A stretch of DNA of 31,728 nucleotides from Puniceicoccales bacterium (GTDB lineage: Bacteria > Verrucomicrobiota > Verrucomicrobiia > Opitutales > JAIRKQ01): NCBI GenBank assembly GCA_031279395.1, contig JAITIO010000004.1:1-31728 (forward strand), given 5' to 3'. A program made the translations under genes and the position numbers. Below are positions 1 to 5,961 of the stretch, piece by piece. The notes below the pieces were generated by a model. That model searched no databases and had not been told where the DNA came from. It was given only the letters and a program-made list of their open reading frames with translations. The number at the start of each line of letters is the position of its first letter. Within the stretch, counting starts at the first letter, position 1.

Positions 1-1
1 A

Positions 2-442
2 AGCATACACTATGTTCAACAATGTACGTTTTTGGAGTCTGGACAACAGGTATTAGAGTGTGATTTATGTTTTCATAGTACGGGAGAATTTTCTCTGATA
101 AAACAAAAAGAAGACGGGACCCCAGAAATGATTAATGGTATTCTGTCGGTCGATAAATTCTTTGAGTTCAATAACTTAATAAACAGAGAAGTATTTTATG
201 CAAAAATGTCTGAATTATGTGGGAAAAATGTAATAACCCCCAATACTAAACGTATTGAAAAAATGTATTTAAAATGTTCATATGAAGATGAAGAAAAAAA
301 TGAAGAAACTGAACTTTTATACGATGTAAATCCTTTTAATGGTCCTGTTTTTCCGGAAGTAACATCATTAGTTCTTATGGTTACAGATATATATTTATTT
401 ATACTGCAAAATTTAGTTCCAAGTGAGTCAAATGAAGCTTAA
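2..442 (+). CDS. Hypothetical protein, 5' end outside window
   Basis: The frame is open from the first bases of the window, without a stop, to a TAA at 440-442. No credible start is visible: the first start-like codon is a TTG at 32 with no Shine-Dalgarno sequence before it. This is therefore probably the 3' part of a gene beginning outside the window. The visible 136 residues after the TTG are acidic (a run of Glu/Asp near residues 85-94) and end in a hydrophobic stretch (TSLVLMVTDIYLFILQNL) that could be a membrane segment or a buried helix. I do not recognise the family. The next gene starts 63 bases downstream on the same strand with its own strong ribosome binding site, so the two may be co-transcribed. 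Confidence 0.5.
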   Translation, partial: SIHYVQQCTFLESGQQVLECDLCFHSTGEFSLIKQKEDGTPEMINGILSVDKFFEFNNLINREVFYAKMSELCGKNVITPNTKRIEKMYLKCSYEDEEKNEETELLYDVNPFNGPVFPEVTSLVLMVTDIYLFILQNLVPSESNEA

Positions 443-505
443 ATTTTAAAGTAAGTAGTTTTTAATGCACGACGAGATCAATTAGGATTAATTTAAGGAG
501 ATAGA

Positions 506-1513
506 ATGAGCAGTGGTGGTGTAGGTGATGTTGCTTTTAACAAATTGAATTATGATAGCCAGGCAGATGTGGTCTGTGGTATAAAAAAGCAATTGTTTGA
601 GTTGAAAGGTTTTATAGATAATAAGCTTAGCGAGATTTCTAAAATCCCAGCACAAAGGATGCAAACTACTAAAGGAGCAGCTAAGCTTCTAATGCGGATT
701 CCTAAAACTAAAAATCCACCTGCACCTCCACCTCCACCTGCATCTCAATCTCAAGTGGTCAATGTTTTAAGAACAATTAGCTCATGTTTGGAAAGAATTA
801 GCGTTGACTCTAGAGCAATAGTGCGAGATGAAAATTTGAAAAAATTAATTACGGAGGTAGGTTCACTTTTAAGTATCATTACACTTAGGTGTTCACCGCA
901 AGATACAATTGGGATCTCGACACTACATCTGCTAGCAAGCAACTTTCCTGGTAATTTTTTAAAAGATTTCTATAATTTATGTAAACAGCAAGATCATATA
1001 GTATTGGGAACTACGAACGATCTTCGCAGTCGTAATGAATTGCAGGGAGTATCTTTTGTGGCATGGACGACTGACTCATCAGGTAATAAATGGGATGAAA
1101 TTTTCCCTCAAAGAGTACAATATGTTGTTGATAACGGTGGAATTATAGAATTTTTCGCTACAGAAAAAAGTTTTGGTCTTGATGAAGATGAAGTTGAAGT
1201 TGAAAAACAAACCATAAATTATTATTCAGCAGATAGGTTGATAGAAGCTTACGAAGCTTATGACAGGGAAGAAAAATTTATTGAGCACGGGATGACACTT
1301 TATGAGCTCGTACATTTATTAAAAAGGGAACCCCCAGCTAAATTTACTATGTTTATTTCTGACGAAGTTAATGCGTCTATTTTAGACCTTAGATCAGCAC
1401 GACCCCCAGGACCTGAAATATTTCAAAGGCTTCACTATCCTGACAGAGTAACCCTTCAGGTTCTTACTAATCCCACTGAGGCAGGTCCAATAGATCCCTC
1501 AAGTTTAGTTTAG
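506..1513 (+). CDS. Hypothetical protein with polyproline segment
   Basis: A 335-residue protein. The ATG at 506 is preceded by a clear Shine-Dalgarno sequence (AAGGAGA, 495-501), which fixes the start. Residues 1-60 are mixed and partly helical. Residues 71-79 form a proline run (PPAPPPPPA) that looks like a flexible linker. The remaining 250 residues look globular, with an acidic patch near residues 226-234 (DEDEVEVEK). There is no signal peptide and no obvious membrane segment. I do not recognise a domain. A polyproline linker in an AT-rich, probably host-associated genome would fit a secreted or host-interacting protein, but that is only inference. It may share a transcript with the partial gene upstream. 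Confidence 0.7.
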   Translation: MSSGGVGDVAFNKLNYDSQADVVCGIKKQLFELKGFIDNKLSEISKIPAQRMQTTKGAAKLLMRIPKTKNPPAPPPPPASQSQVVNVLRTISSCLERISVDSRAIVRDENLKKLITEVGSLLSIITLRCSPQDTIGISTLHLLASNFPGNFLKDFYNLCKQQDHIVLGTTNDLRSRNELQGVSFVAWTTDSSGNKWDEIFPQRVQYVVDNGGIIEFFATEKSFGLDEDEVEVEKQTINYYSADRLIEAYEAYDREEKFIEHGMTLYELVHLLKREPPAKFTMFISDEVNASILDLRSARPPGPEIFQRLHYPDRVTLQVLTNPTEAGPIDPSSLV

Positions 1514-1847
1514 AAGAACCTTAAGGCTCGAAAATATATCAGGTGGAATGGTTCTTATCGAGGGTTGGTTTGATTTGTTAAAAATATTTCACGGTTTAAT
1601 TTGAAAATTTTATATATTTACATTTCGCCAAACATTGGCAATTTTGTATTGGTAAGGGTGATATGTTACAATTTTAAAAATTTTGATACATTTTGCCCAA
1701 ATTTGTAACAAAATGAAACCTGATAAAATAGCGGGTTGGCGGGTCGTTACCCCCAAATTGTAACAGGAATTCGCTCTTAGGGGAGGATCTATGTTACAAA
1801 TGCCGTTAAGGTTAGGCAGATGCTATCCTTTTTTGCCCGAAACCTAA
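1514..1847. other. Gene-free stretch between convergent genes
   Basis: This 334-base stretch lies between the plus-strand gene ending at 1513 and the minus-strand helicase gene ending at 1848. Just after 1513 there is a 7-base inverted repeat (AAGAACC and GGTTCTT) with a long loop, too weak to call a terminator. The right half holds four copies of TGTTACAA or its complement, listed separately. I see no coding sequence. Confidence 0.6.
1664..1799. repeat. Four TGTTACAA repeats in mirrored order (iteron-like)
   Basis: The 8-mer TGTTACAA occurs at 1664-1671 and 1792-1799, and its complement TTGTAACA at 1703-1710 and 1758-1765. The outer copies point right and the inner pair point left. A partial GTTAC lies at 1746-1750. 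Four copies of an 8-mer in 136 bases of gene-free DNA is far above chance. The cluster sits just past the 3' end of the RepA-like helicase gene, where iterons of a replication origin or binding sites for an element-encoded protein could lie. The function is inferred from position only. Confidence 0.5.
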
Positions 1848-2969
1848 TTATTTTGGCGGGGTTATTTCTACGACATTATACTCTGCCAAGACGTACCTTT
1901 GCCCTTCCTTTTTGATAAAGCCCATGTCCTGAAGTTTTTTGGCACACCTGCATATTTCCATTTTGCTCCTATTAAAACCTTCGGCAATATCGCTACAATA
2001 CTCTGCTCCCTCCTTAATCATTTCATAGACCTGTTCCACCAGGTCAGTTCGCTTCCAGTTGACGTTCGTTTTGCCATCCTCGGTGATGAATGTCCAGTCC
2101 ATGGATTCTTCGTGGTCGCCGTTATCTTCCCGGTTTTTGGTAAACGTGGTGGTGAAAGCCGTCCCCTTGTCGATCTTGGCAAATTTGAAGTTGGGGGATA
2201 CCTTGATTACCCAATCGGCGGCATCCTCCCTCCGGGACGTCCCCCGCATCTCATTGCCATCCCGGTTGGCATGGTGGACGATGATTATTGCGATGCCGGA
2301 CTGGCGTAGCATTAGCAACCAACTGAGCACCTGTTCCCATGAGTCCGCTTCGTTCTCTTTCATCCCCCAGCACAGGCTCGAGAGGTTGTCGAGGAAAACC
2401 ACCTTGATTTTTTCTTCTATGCAGTAGGTCAACAACGCCTCTTGCCAGCATGATTCGCAGAGGTTTAGCAACATTCGTGCTTCATCCATGAGCCTTTCCC
2501 GGGACATGATGAATAGATTTCCTGTGGGGTTCGGGTTTAGCAGTTTCAGCCGTTCCTGCATGGACCTTAGCGGCATCTCACCGTCGACGTAGAGGGTCTT
2601 CCGTGGCATTTCGCACTTCCAGGGACCGTAGTTGATCCCTTTGCTGATGCTGATTGCCATGTCCCAGGCGAACCACGTCTTCCCTGCCCCCCGGCGTCCG
2701 AAGATGAATCCCAGACTGCCTTCCCGGAACCAGGACCCCAAAATTGCTCTGCGGGGCGATATGTCTTTCATGAAAAAACTTTCATCATCCATGGTGGTTT
2801 TGTATATTCCCGTCAACGCATTTTCTTGGCGGTCACAGGAAGGTTCTTTCTCCTTCGCGAGGTGGAAGAGGGGGTGTTCCTCGATGGGTTTTACCGCTCT
2901 GGCGTTTGGGTCAAAATTGATGGTGTAGTCGATTTTTGATTCATTGTTGTCGGTGTCGTCGGTGGACAT
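1848..2969 (-). CDS. RepA-like/AAA_25 replicative helicase ATPase
   Basis: A 373-residue RecA-fold ATPase of the RepA/AAA_25 type, likely the replicative helicase of the mobile element. Visible motifs are Walker A GRRGAGKT (residues 91-98), a conserved acidic VDGE (128-131), Walker B VFLDNLSS (191-198), and the motif IIIVHHANRDG (228-238) followed by MRGTSRREDAADW, which matches the H-H and R-G-(S/T)-S signature of hexameric RepA helicases. The C-terminal 70 residues look like a winged-helix domain (YCSDIAEGFNRSKMEICRCA). The ATG at 2969 lies 44 bases after the primase stop, so the two are probably one transcript. Its GC content is clearly higher than that of the flanking chromosomal genes, consistent with horizontal origin. 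Confidence 0.82.
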   Translation of the reverse strand: MSTDDTDNNESKIDYTINFDPNARAVKPIEEHPLFHLAKEKEPSCDRQENALTGIYKTTMDDESFFMKDISPRRAILGSWFREGSLGFIFGRRGAGKTWFAWDMAISISKGINYGPWKCEMPRKTLYVDGEMPLRSMQERLKLLNPNPTGNLFIMSRERLMDEARMLLNLCESCWQEALLTYCIEEKIKVVFLDNLSSLCWGMKENEADSWEQVLSWLLMLRQSGIAIIIVHHANRDGNEMRGTSRREDAADWVIKVSPNFKFAKIDKGTAFTTTFTKNREDNGDHEESMDWTFITEDGKTNVNWKRTDLVEQVYEMIKEGAEYCSDIAEGFNRSKMEICRCAKKLQDMGFIKKEGQRYVLAEYNVVEITPPK

Positions 2970-3013
2970 GGTTTTGCCTTTGCTAAAGGTTAAAAATTTG
3001 TGTTAGGATTTGC

Positions 3014-4114
3014 CTATTGGTTTAGAGGAGGGTTGAGGAAACTGCCAAGGGGATGACGGACGGCGAGGGACTGTTCCCATTGGTCCACATCAATGTGTAG
3101 GAAATCCCTCAAATCCTTGACCGGTTGCCCATCGTCTCGGACCATGCCCGTGTAGTCGAAAACTTCAAACTCGGCGGCTATGTCAATTAATTGTTTTCTC
3201 CAGCGGGACATTCCGGTTATTCCAGCAGCATCGTAGTCTGGAAACCCGAGTACTCGCTTACCCTGGAAATGTTTCAAGGCATCGGGGTGGATGACGTTCG
3301 AGGCACCCAGTATGGTCACGGGGGCAGCTATGTTTCCCAGGTCTTCGCTGTAAGCCAGAGAATAGGCTGCAAGGAAGTCCGAAGAGCCCTCCGCCAGCAT
3401 GATTACTTCCTTGGGGGTTGGTATGCCGACCGGCCATGAGGGAGATCCCATGGTGCGGGCTTTCGCCATTGACTGGTCCTGGAAAATGAACGGTTTCCCA
3501 TCCAACCTCCTGTCCTGCCGCACGTAATGGTCCTTGTCAACCACACTCCAGCAGCGACCATTGGTTTGTTGGTCAAAAAACTTCAATACCCCATCCCCCA
3601 CTGCATGGTCCAGGCTTTCCCCGTTGACCCCCAGTAGCCGAGCAAGGGTGGTACGGTCGTGGATGATCCCTCCGGTCAGGTCGTAGAAGTTGTGGTGCTT
3701 GAGCCTCAGAGGTTTTCGTTGGGATCGGAGATGGGCGGGGAGCAACAGGGACATGCTGCTTTCCCCGTTCAGCTGGCGAATAAATCCCTGGGGTTTTATC
3801 CCATACCGTTCCGGGTTGTTCAGCCAGTTCGCCGCTTCCTCACACGCTGCCCTGAAATCTCCGCCCCGCATCTTGCACAGCAGGTCCAGCAGGTTGTTTC
3901 CGCTTTCCCCCGTGGCAAAGTCTTTCCACATGCCAGTCTTTTCTTCCGTCAGGCAGATTTTTAGGCTTTTCCCGGGCTCTCCTCCCAGCGAACCTACGGT
4001 GTATTCCCCGCCAACATACTTCCCATTTGGTAAAAAGTACAAACAGAACGACCGTATGGAAAGGGCAAGGTCCAGTTTCAGCCGGTCAATGGCGTATTTC
4101 TTGCCTTTTACCAT
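3014..4114 (-). CDS. TOPRIM-domain primase of the mobile element
   Basis: A 366-residue protein with a DnaG-like TOPRIM fold. The metal-binding signatures are AEGSSD (residues 241-246; Glu as general acid/base) and PDYDAAG (292-298; the DxD pair). The N-terminal part has the motif WKDFATGESGNNLLDLL (63-79), typical of element primases of the CHC2-like class, but no CHC2 Cys/His cluster is present, so no zinc site is expected. It probably makes RNA primers at the element's origin together with the helicase just downstream. The ATG at 4114 is preceded by AAGGGGGA about 8 bases upstream. It is GC-richer than the neighbouring chromosome. A primase-related protein without priming activity cannot be excluded. 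Confidence 0.78.
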   Translation of the reverse strand: MVKGKKYAIDRLKLDLALSIRSFCLYFLPNGKYVGGEYTVGSLGGEPGKSLKICLTEEKTGMWKDFATGESGNNLLDLLCKMRGGDFRAACEEAANWLNNPERYGIKPQGFIRQLNGESSMSLLLPAHLRSQRKPLRLKHHNFYDLTGGIIHDRTTLARLLGVNGESLDHAVGDGVLKFFDQQTNGRCWSVVDKDHYVRQDRRLDGKPFIFQDQSMAKARTMGSPSWPVGIPTPKEVIMLAEGSSDFLAAYSLAYSEDLGNIAAPVTILGASNVIHPDALKHFQGKRVLGFPDYDAAGITGMSRWRKQLIDIAAEFEVFDYTGMVRDDGQPVKDLRDFLHIDVDQWEQSLAVRHPLGSFLNPPLNQ

Positions 4115-4138
4115 GGACGTCCCCCTTTTAGCCTCCCT

Positions 4139-4240
4139 TCATGGGGCACGAATTTCCTCCGCCCAAACAGCAATAGTTGCTGCCATACGACCCTGGGTTT
4201 TTTCGGGGCTTTCGGATTCGGGCTCGGGTTTATGATTCAC
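4139..4240 (-). CDS. Possible 33-residue protein between HTH gene and primase
   Basis: A short minus-strand frame with a GTG start at 4240 that overlaps the end of the upstream HTH gene by 11 bases and ends 24 bases before the primase start. Its N-terminal half is Pro/Glu/Ser-rich (NHKPEPESESPEK) and the C-terminal half reads like a helix (MAATIAVWAEEIRAP). A strong AAGGAGGT sequence lies at its 5' end, but it overlaps the GTG itself, so the spacing is poor. No AUG fits the Shine-Dalgarno sequence better. It fills the only gap in a tightly packed operon. Coding status is uncertain. Confidence 0.25.
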   Translation of the reverse strand: MNHKPEPESESPEKTQGRMAATIAVWAEEIRAP

Positions 4241-4439
4241 CTCCTTGCCTGTTGCGACGGATGATGTCGTCCAGCTCCTCTTTTATGTAGAGCACGCGAC
4301 CAAAAATTTTATAGCAAGGAATGTTTTTAGGGTGGTGAGCCAAAAAGTCTGCCCTTACACGTAAATATTCCGCTGCTTCTTTGCGAGTAAGGTATGTATA
4401 AGTTCCACCCAGTGAAGGTACTTTTCCATTTGCATTCAT
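4230..4439 (-). CDS. HTH_17/AlpA-like excisionase-family DNA-binding protein
   Basis: A 69-residue protein with the MerR-like winged-helix signature of the excisionase/AlpA family: YLTRKEAAEYLRVRADFLAH (residues 16-35) is the helix-turn-helix, and KIFGRVLYIKEELDDIIRR (44-62) matches the wing and the final helix. These proteins bind DNA and act as excision factors or transcription regulators in phages, satellites and conjugative elements. The ATG at 4439 overlaps the stop of the preceding HTH gene by four bases (ATGA), so translation is probably coupled. A very strong AGGAGG sequence near its 3' end suggests that something further downstream is also translated. Confidence 0.75.
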   Translation of the reverse strand: MNANGKVPSLGGTYTYLTRKEAAEYLRVRADFLAHHPKNIPCYKIFGRVLYIKEELDDIIRRNRQGGES

Positions 4440-4651
4440 AGAACGCCCTCCCGTGGTTTGTTCTTGTTTAATTTCTTCGTAGCACCTTGCACACGAGACT
4501 CAAGAAACTCCCATAGATCTGCCTCTCGGAATTTTCTTAGGCGTCCAAGTTTTATGGATTTTAGTTCGGGATATTGCTTGGTTGATACCCAACTTTGCAG
4601 AGTTCGCGGGTTTATGCCGAGAAATTCTGCCGCTTCCTTGACATCTAACAA
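4436..4651 (-). CDS. HTH_17 excisionase-like DNA-binding protein
   Basis: A 71-residue protein with a clear HTH_17 pattern: LDVKEAAEFLGINPRTLQSW (residues 2-21), then IKLGRLRKFREADLWEFLES (33-52), the usual wing and closing helix. It resembles Xis/AlpA regulators of mobile elements. No ATG is available in frame, so a TTG at 4649-4651 is the likely start, and no Shine-Dalgarno sequence is seen. A good -10 box (TATAAC on the minus strand, 4658-4663) lies so close that the mRNA would be nearly leaderless. Four 10-base repeats immediately upstream (4671-4710) are candidate operators for this protein. It is the first gene of the element's minus-strand operon. Confidence 0.72.
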   Translation of the reverse strand: MLDVKEAAEFLGINPRTLQSWVSTKQYPELKSIKLGRLRKFREADLWEFLESRVQGATKKLNKNKPREGVL

Positions 4652-4670
4652 ATTTTTGTTATAATCTTTA

Positions 4671-4710
4671 GCTGTTCGCTGCTGTTCGCTGCTGTTCGCT
4701 GCTGTTCGCT
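4671..4710. repeat. Four perfect tandem 10-bp repeats (GCTGTTCGCT)
   Basis: GCTGTTCGCT is repeated four times without change, followed by two further matching bases. The 10-base period is close to one helical turn. The array sits directly upstream of the -10 box (4658-4663, minus strand) of the HTH gene operon, where the -35 region and an operator would be expected. It may be a set of binding sites on one face of the DNA or a slippage-prone array that alters promoter activity. Confidence 0.8.
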
Positions 4711-4713
4711 GCG

Positions 4714-4982
4714 CATCAATACACTACTCGTAACCATAAGTAGACGCCAGTGTGTAAAAAAATTGTAAATATCCAAGATGTTTTTGAAGAATATTTAAAA
4801 TATTTTAATATTTCTTCGGTTTTTCTAGTTTTTTGAAAATTTCTCTAACTTTCCAAAATCTTTCTGAAACATTTTTTGGGGAAACATTTTTTTGGCAATA
4901 ATTTGGCAATGGATTTTTATTATCCTTCTGTTTTACATCTCCTCCATCCCCCGCAAGGCCTGAATTTATGCGGCTTTGTGGC
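4714..4982. other. AT-rich gene-free stretch between element operon and tRNA-Thr
   Basis: About 270 bases with many T and A runs and no plausible gene. Frames that cross it read into the tRNA and are not real. If the block to the left is an integrated element, this is the zone expected to hold its attachment site and control region. I find no second copy of the tRNA-Thr 3' end in the window, so no attachment site can be placed. Confidence 0.5.
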
Positions 4983-5058
<76 letters not shown>

Positions 5059-5089
5059 GAAAATCAAATCTCCAGCTTCGTCAGTAAAA

Positions 5090-5165
5090 TGGAGCCGACT
5101 ATCAGGCTTGAACTGATGACCGTCCGCTTACAAGGCGGGTGCTCTACCAACTGAGCTAAGTCGGC
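5090..5165 (-). tRNA. tRNA-Thr(UGU)
   Basis: The acceptor stem GCCGACT pairs with AGTCGGC and the cloverleaf is complete, with T loop TTCAAGC. The anticodon loop CTTGTAA gives TGT, which reads ACA and other ACN codons. The top pair of the anticodon stem is a C-A mismatch. The discriminator is U and CCA is encoded (5090-5092). It starts 21 bases after the rpmE2 stop, so it is probably co-transcribed with rpmJ and rpmE2. Confidence 0.95.
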
Positions 5166-5186
5166 CTCAATCTTCTGTCACGGTAC

Positions 5187-5435
5187 TTATTTCCGAATAC
5201 GGGAAAATTTTTGATTGAACTTTTCAACACGTCCCGCCGTATCTACCAGGCGTCTTTCGCCGGTATACGCTGGATGGGAATCCGCTGTCACGTCACAATA
5301 AACAATATAACATTCGACGCCGTCAATGATATCTTTTTGCTTGGAACGCAGGGATGACATAGTCACAAGTTTCTTCCCCGTTGACACATCAATAAAACAT
5401 ACTGGATGTTTTTCTGGATGAATACCATCTTTCAT
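5187..5435 (-). CDS. rpmE2: 50S ribosomal protein L31, type B
   Basis: An 82-residue protein that starts MKDGIHPEKHPVCFIDVSTG and contains TADSHPAYTGERRLVDTAGR (residues 50-69) and VEKFNQKF, the usual signatures of the L31 type B (zinc-independent) paralogue. The length is normal for the family, and the paired Cys zinc motif of type A L31 is absent. The ATG at 5435 has GGGAGAAGAG upstream. It lies 17 bases after rpmJ and 21 bases before tRNA-Thr(UGU), so rpmJ, rpmE2 and two tRNA-Thr genes probably form one translation-related unit. In many bacteria type B L31 replaces type A under zinc limitation; no Zur-like site was identified here. Confidence 0.93.
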   Translation of the reverse strand: MKDGIHPEKHPVCFIDVSTGKKLVTMSSLRSKQKDIIDGVECYIVYCDVTADSHPAYTGERRLVDTAGRVEKFNQKFSRIRK

Positions 5436-5452
5436 TTTATCTCTTCTCCCAT

Positions 5453-5578
5453 TTACCCTTGACGAGCTTTATATCTCGGGTTTGTTTTGCAAATTACGTA
5501 GACTCGACCTTTGCGGCGCACAACCTGACAATCAGGATGTCGCAATTTTATCGATCTTAGCGATGTCGTTTTTTTCAT
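5453..5578 (-). CDS. rpmJ: 50S ribosomal protein L36
   Basis: A 41-residue protein on the minus strand, MKKTTSLRSIKLRHPD at the start and VVRRKGRVYVICKTNPRYKA in the middle, ending RQG. It is the longer L36 form found in many Gram-negative bacteria, with the conserved RRKGRVYVI and KARQG signatures and only some of the zinc-ligand Cys residues. The ATG at 5578 is preceded by AGAGAGGGA, a good Shine-Dalgarno sequence. rpmE2 follows after 17 bases, a pairing of small basic ribosomal proteins that is common for the type B forms. Confidence 0.92.
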   Translation of the reverse strand: MKKTTSLRSIKLRHPDCQVVRRKGRVYVICKTNPRYKARQG

Positions 5579-5604
5579 AAGATCCCTCTCTTGGGTCAAA
5601 ACAA

Positions 5605-5654
5605 AATATTGCATGGACTTATGTCAAATAATATTTCCATGGACTTATACCAAA
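5605..5654. repeat. Imperfect tandem duplication, about 25-bp period
   Basis: A unit of about 24 bases, starting AATATT and containing CATGGACTTAT, occurs at 5605-5628 and again at 5630-5654 with a few differences. It lies upstream of rpmJ on the minus strand, and the first copy contains TTGACA on that strand, which could be a -35 element, although I cannot place a convincing -10 with correct spacing. It may be part of the rpmJ control region. Confidence 0.5.
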
Positions 5655-5858
5655 GGTAAAAGAAAAAATCTTCAAGCAGTATTTTGAGAAATGTTCAGCA
5701 AAAAGATAAATCGATGAAAATGGTCGAAAAACTATGCCATACTAAAAAAATTGCCGTATTTTCGAAAAAGGTATGGGATGAAAATTGAGAAGAATATGGG
5801 CAAAAGTGATAGGAATATGGTCGTTGAATCCCAAGAAAAAATTTTTTAAAAAAAATTA

Positions 5859-5886
5859 TTGGCAAACATATTCCACTACATATAGT
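5859..5886 (+). promoter_or_regulatory. Likely sigma-70 promoter of nrdD
   Basis: TTGGCA at 5859-5864 and TATAGT at 5881-5886 are separated by 16 bases and point toward nrdD, whose start is 76 bases downstream. The -10 box lies within the first NrdR-like palindrome, so a bound repressor would block polymerase. There is no competing promoter of similar quality in the 380-base gap. Confidence 0.55.
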
Positions 5887-5917
5887 ATCTCTCAGAAATG
5901 TTTTCTACTATATGTAG
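5876..5917 (+). promoter_or_regulatory. Pair of NrdR-like boxes upstream of nrdD
   Basis: Two palindromic AT-centred sites, CTAC-ATATA-GTAT (5876-5888) and CTAC-TATAT-GTAG (5905-5917), lie 29 bases apart centre to centre, close to three helical turns. A 12-base stretch of each is an exact inverted copy of the other. NrdR, the ATP/dATP-sensing repressor of ribonucleotide reductase genes, binds paired palindromes with ATAT centres at about this spacing. The position next to nrdD and over its -10 box supports this reading. A hairpin in the leader is the alternative. Confidence 0.6.
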
Positions 5918-5961
5918 GAGTTCAAGTTTATTTTAACATTTAGTTTAGAAGGAGTTTATCT

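Larger units (their letters stand above)
1664..4982 (-). mobile_element. Replication module of an integrated element next to tRNA-Thr
   Basis: Four minus-strand genes (two small HTH_17/AlpA-like proteins, a TOPRIM primase, a RepA-like ATPase) form a compact block. Its two larger genes are visibly GC-richer than the surrounding AT-rich chromosome. The block abuts the 3' end of tRNA-Thr(CGU), a standard target for site-specific integrases. Primase plus hexameric helicase plus excisionase-like HTH is the usual replication core of phage satellites and integrative plasmids. No integrase, capsid gene or duplicated tRNA end is visible, so the left boundary may lie before base 1 and the given limits are only the supported core. 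The genes at 1-1513 might also belong to it. Confidence 0.5.

Noticed and set aside
1899..2928. Several plus-strand frames opposite the RepA-like helicase gene
   Set aside because: They arise from the high GC content of that gene; the minus-strand product has clear Walker and RepA motifs, while these have none.
4671..4710. Possible CRISPR array
   Set aside because: The units are 10 bases and directly adjacent with no spacers, so this is a simple tandem repeat.
1..4982. Duplicated tRNA-Thr 3' end as left attachment site
   Set aside because: I looked for a second copy of the tRNA T-arm/acceptor sequence left of 4983 and found none; it may lie outside the window.
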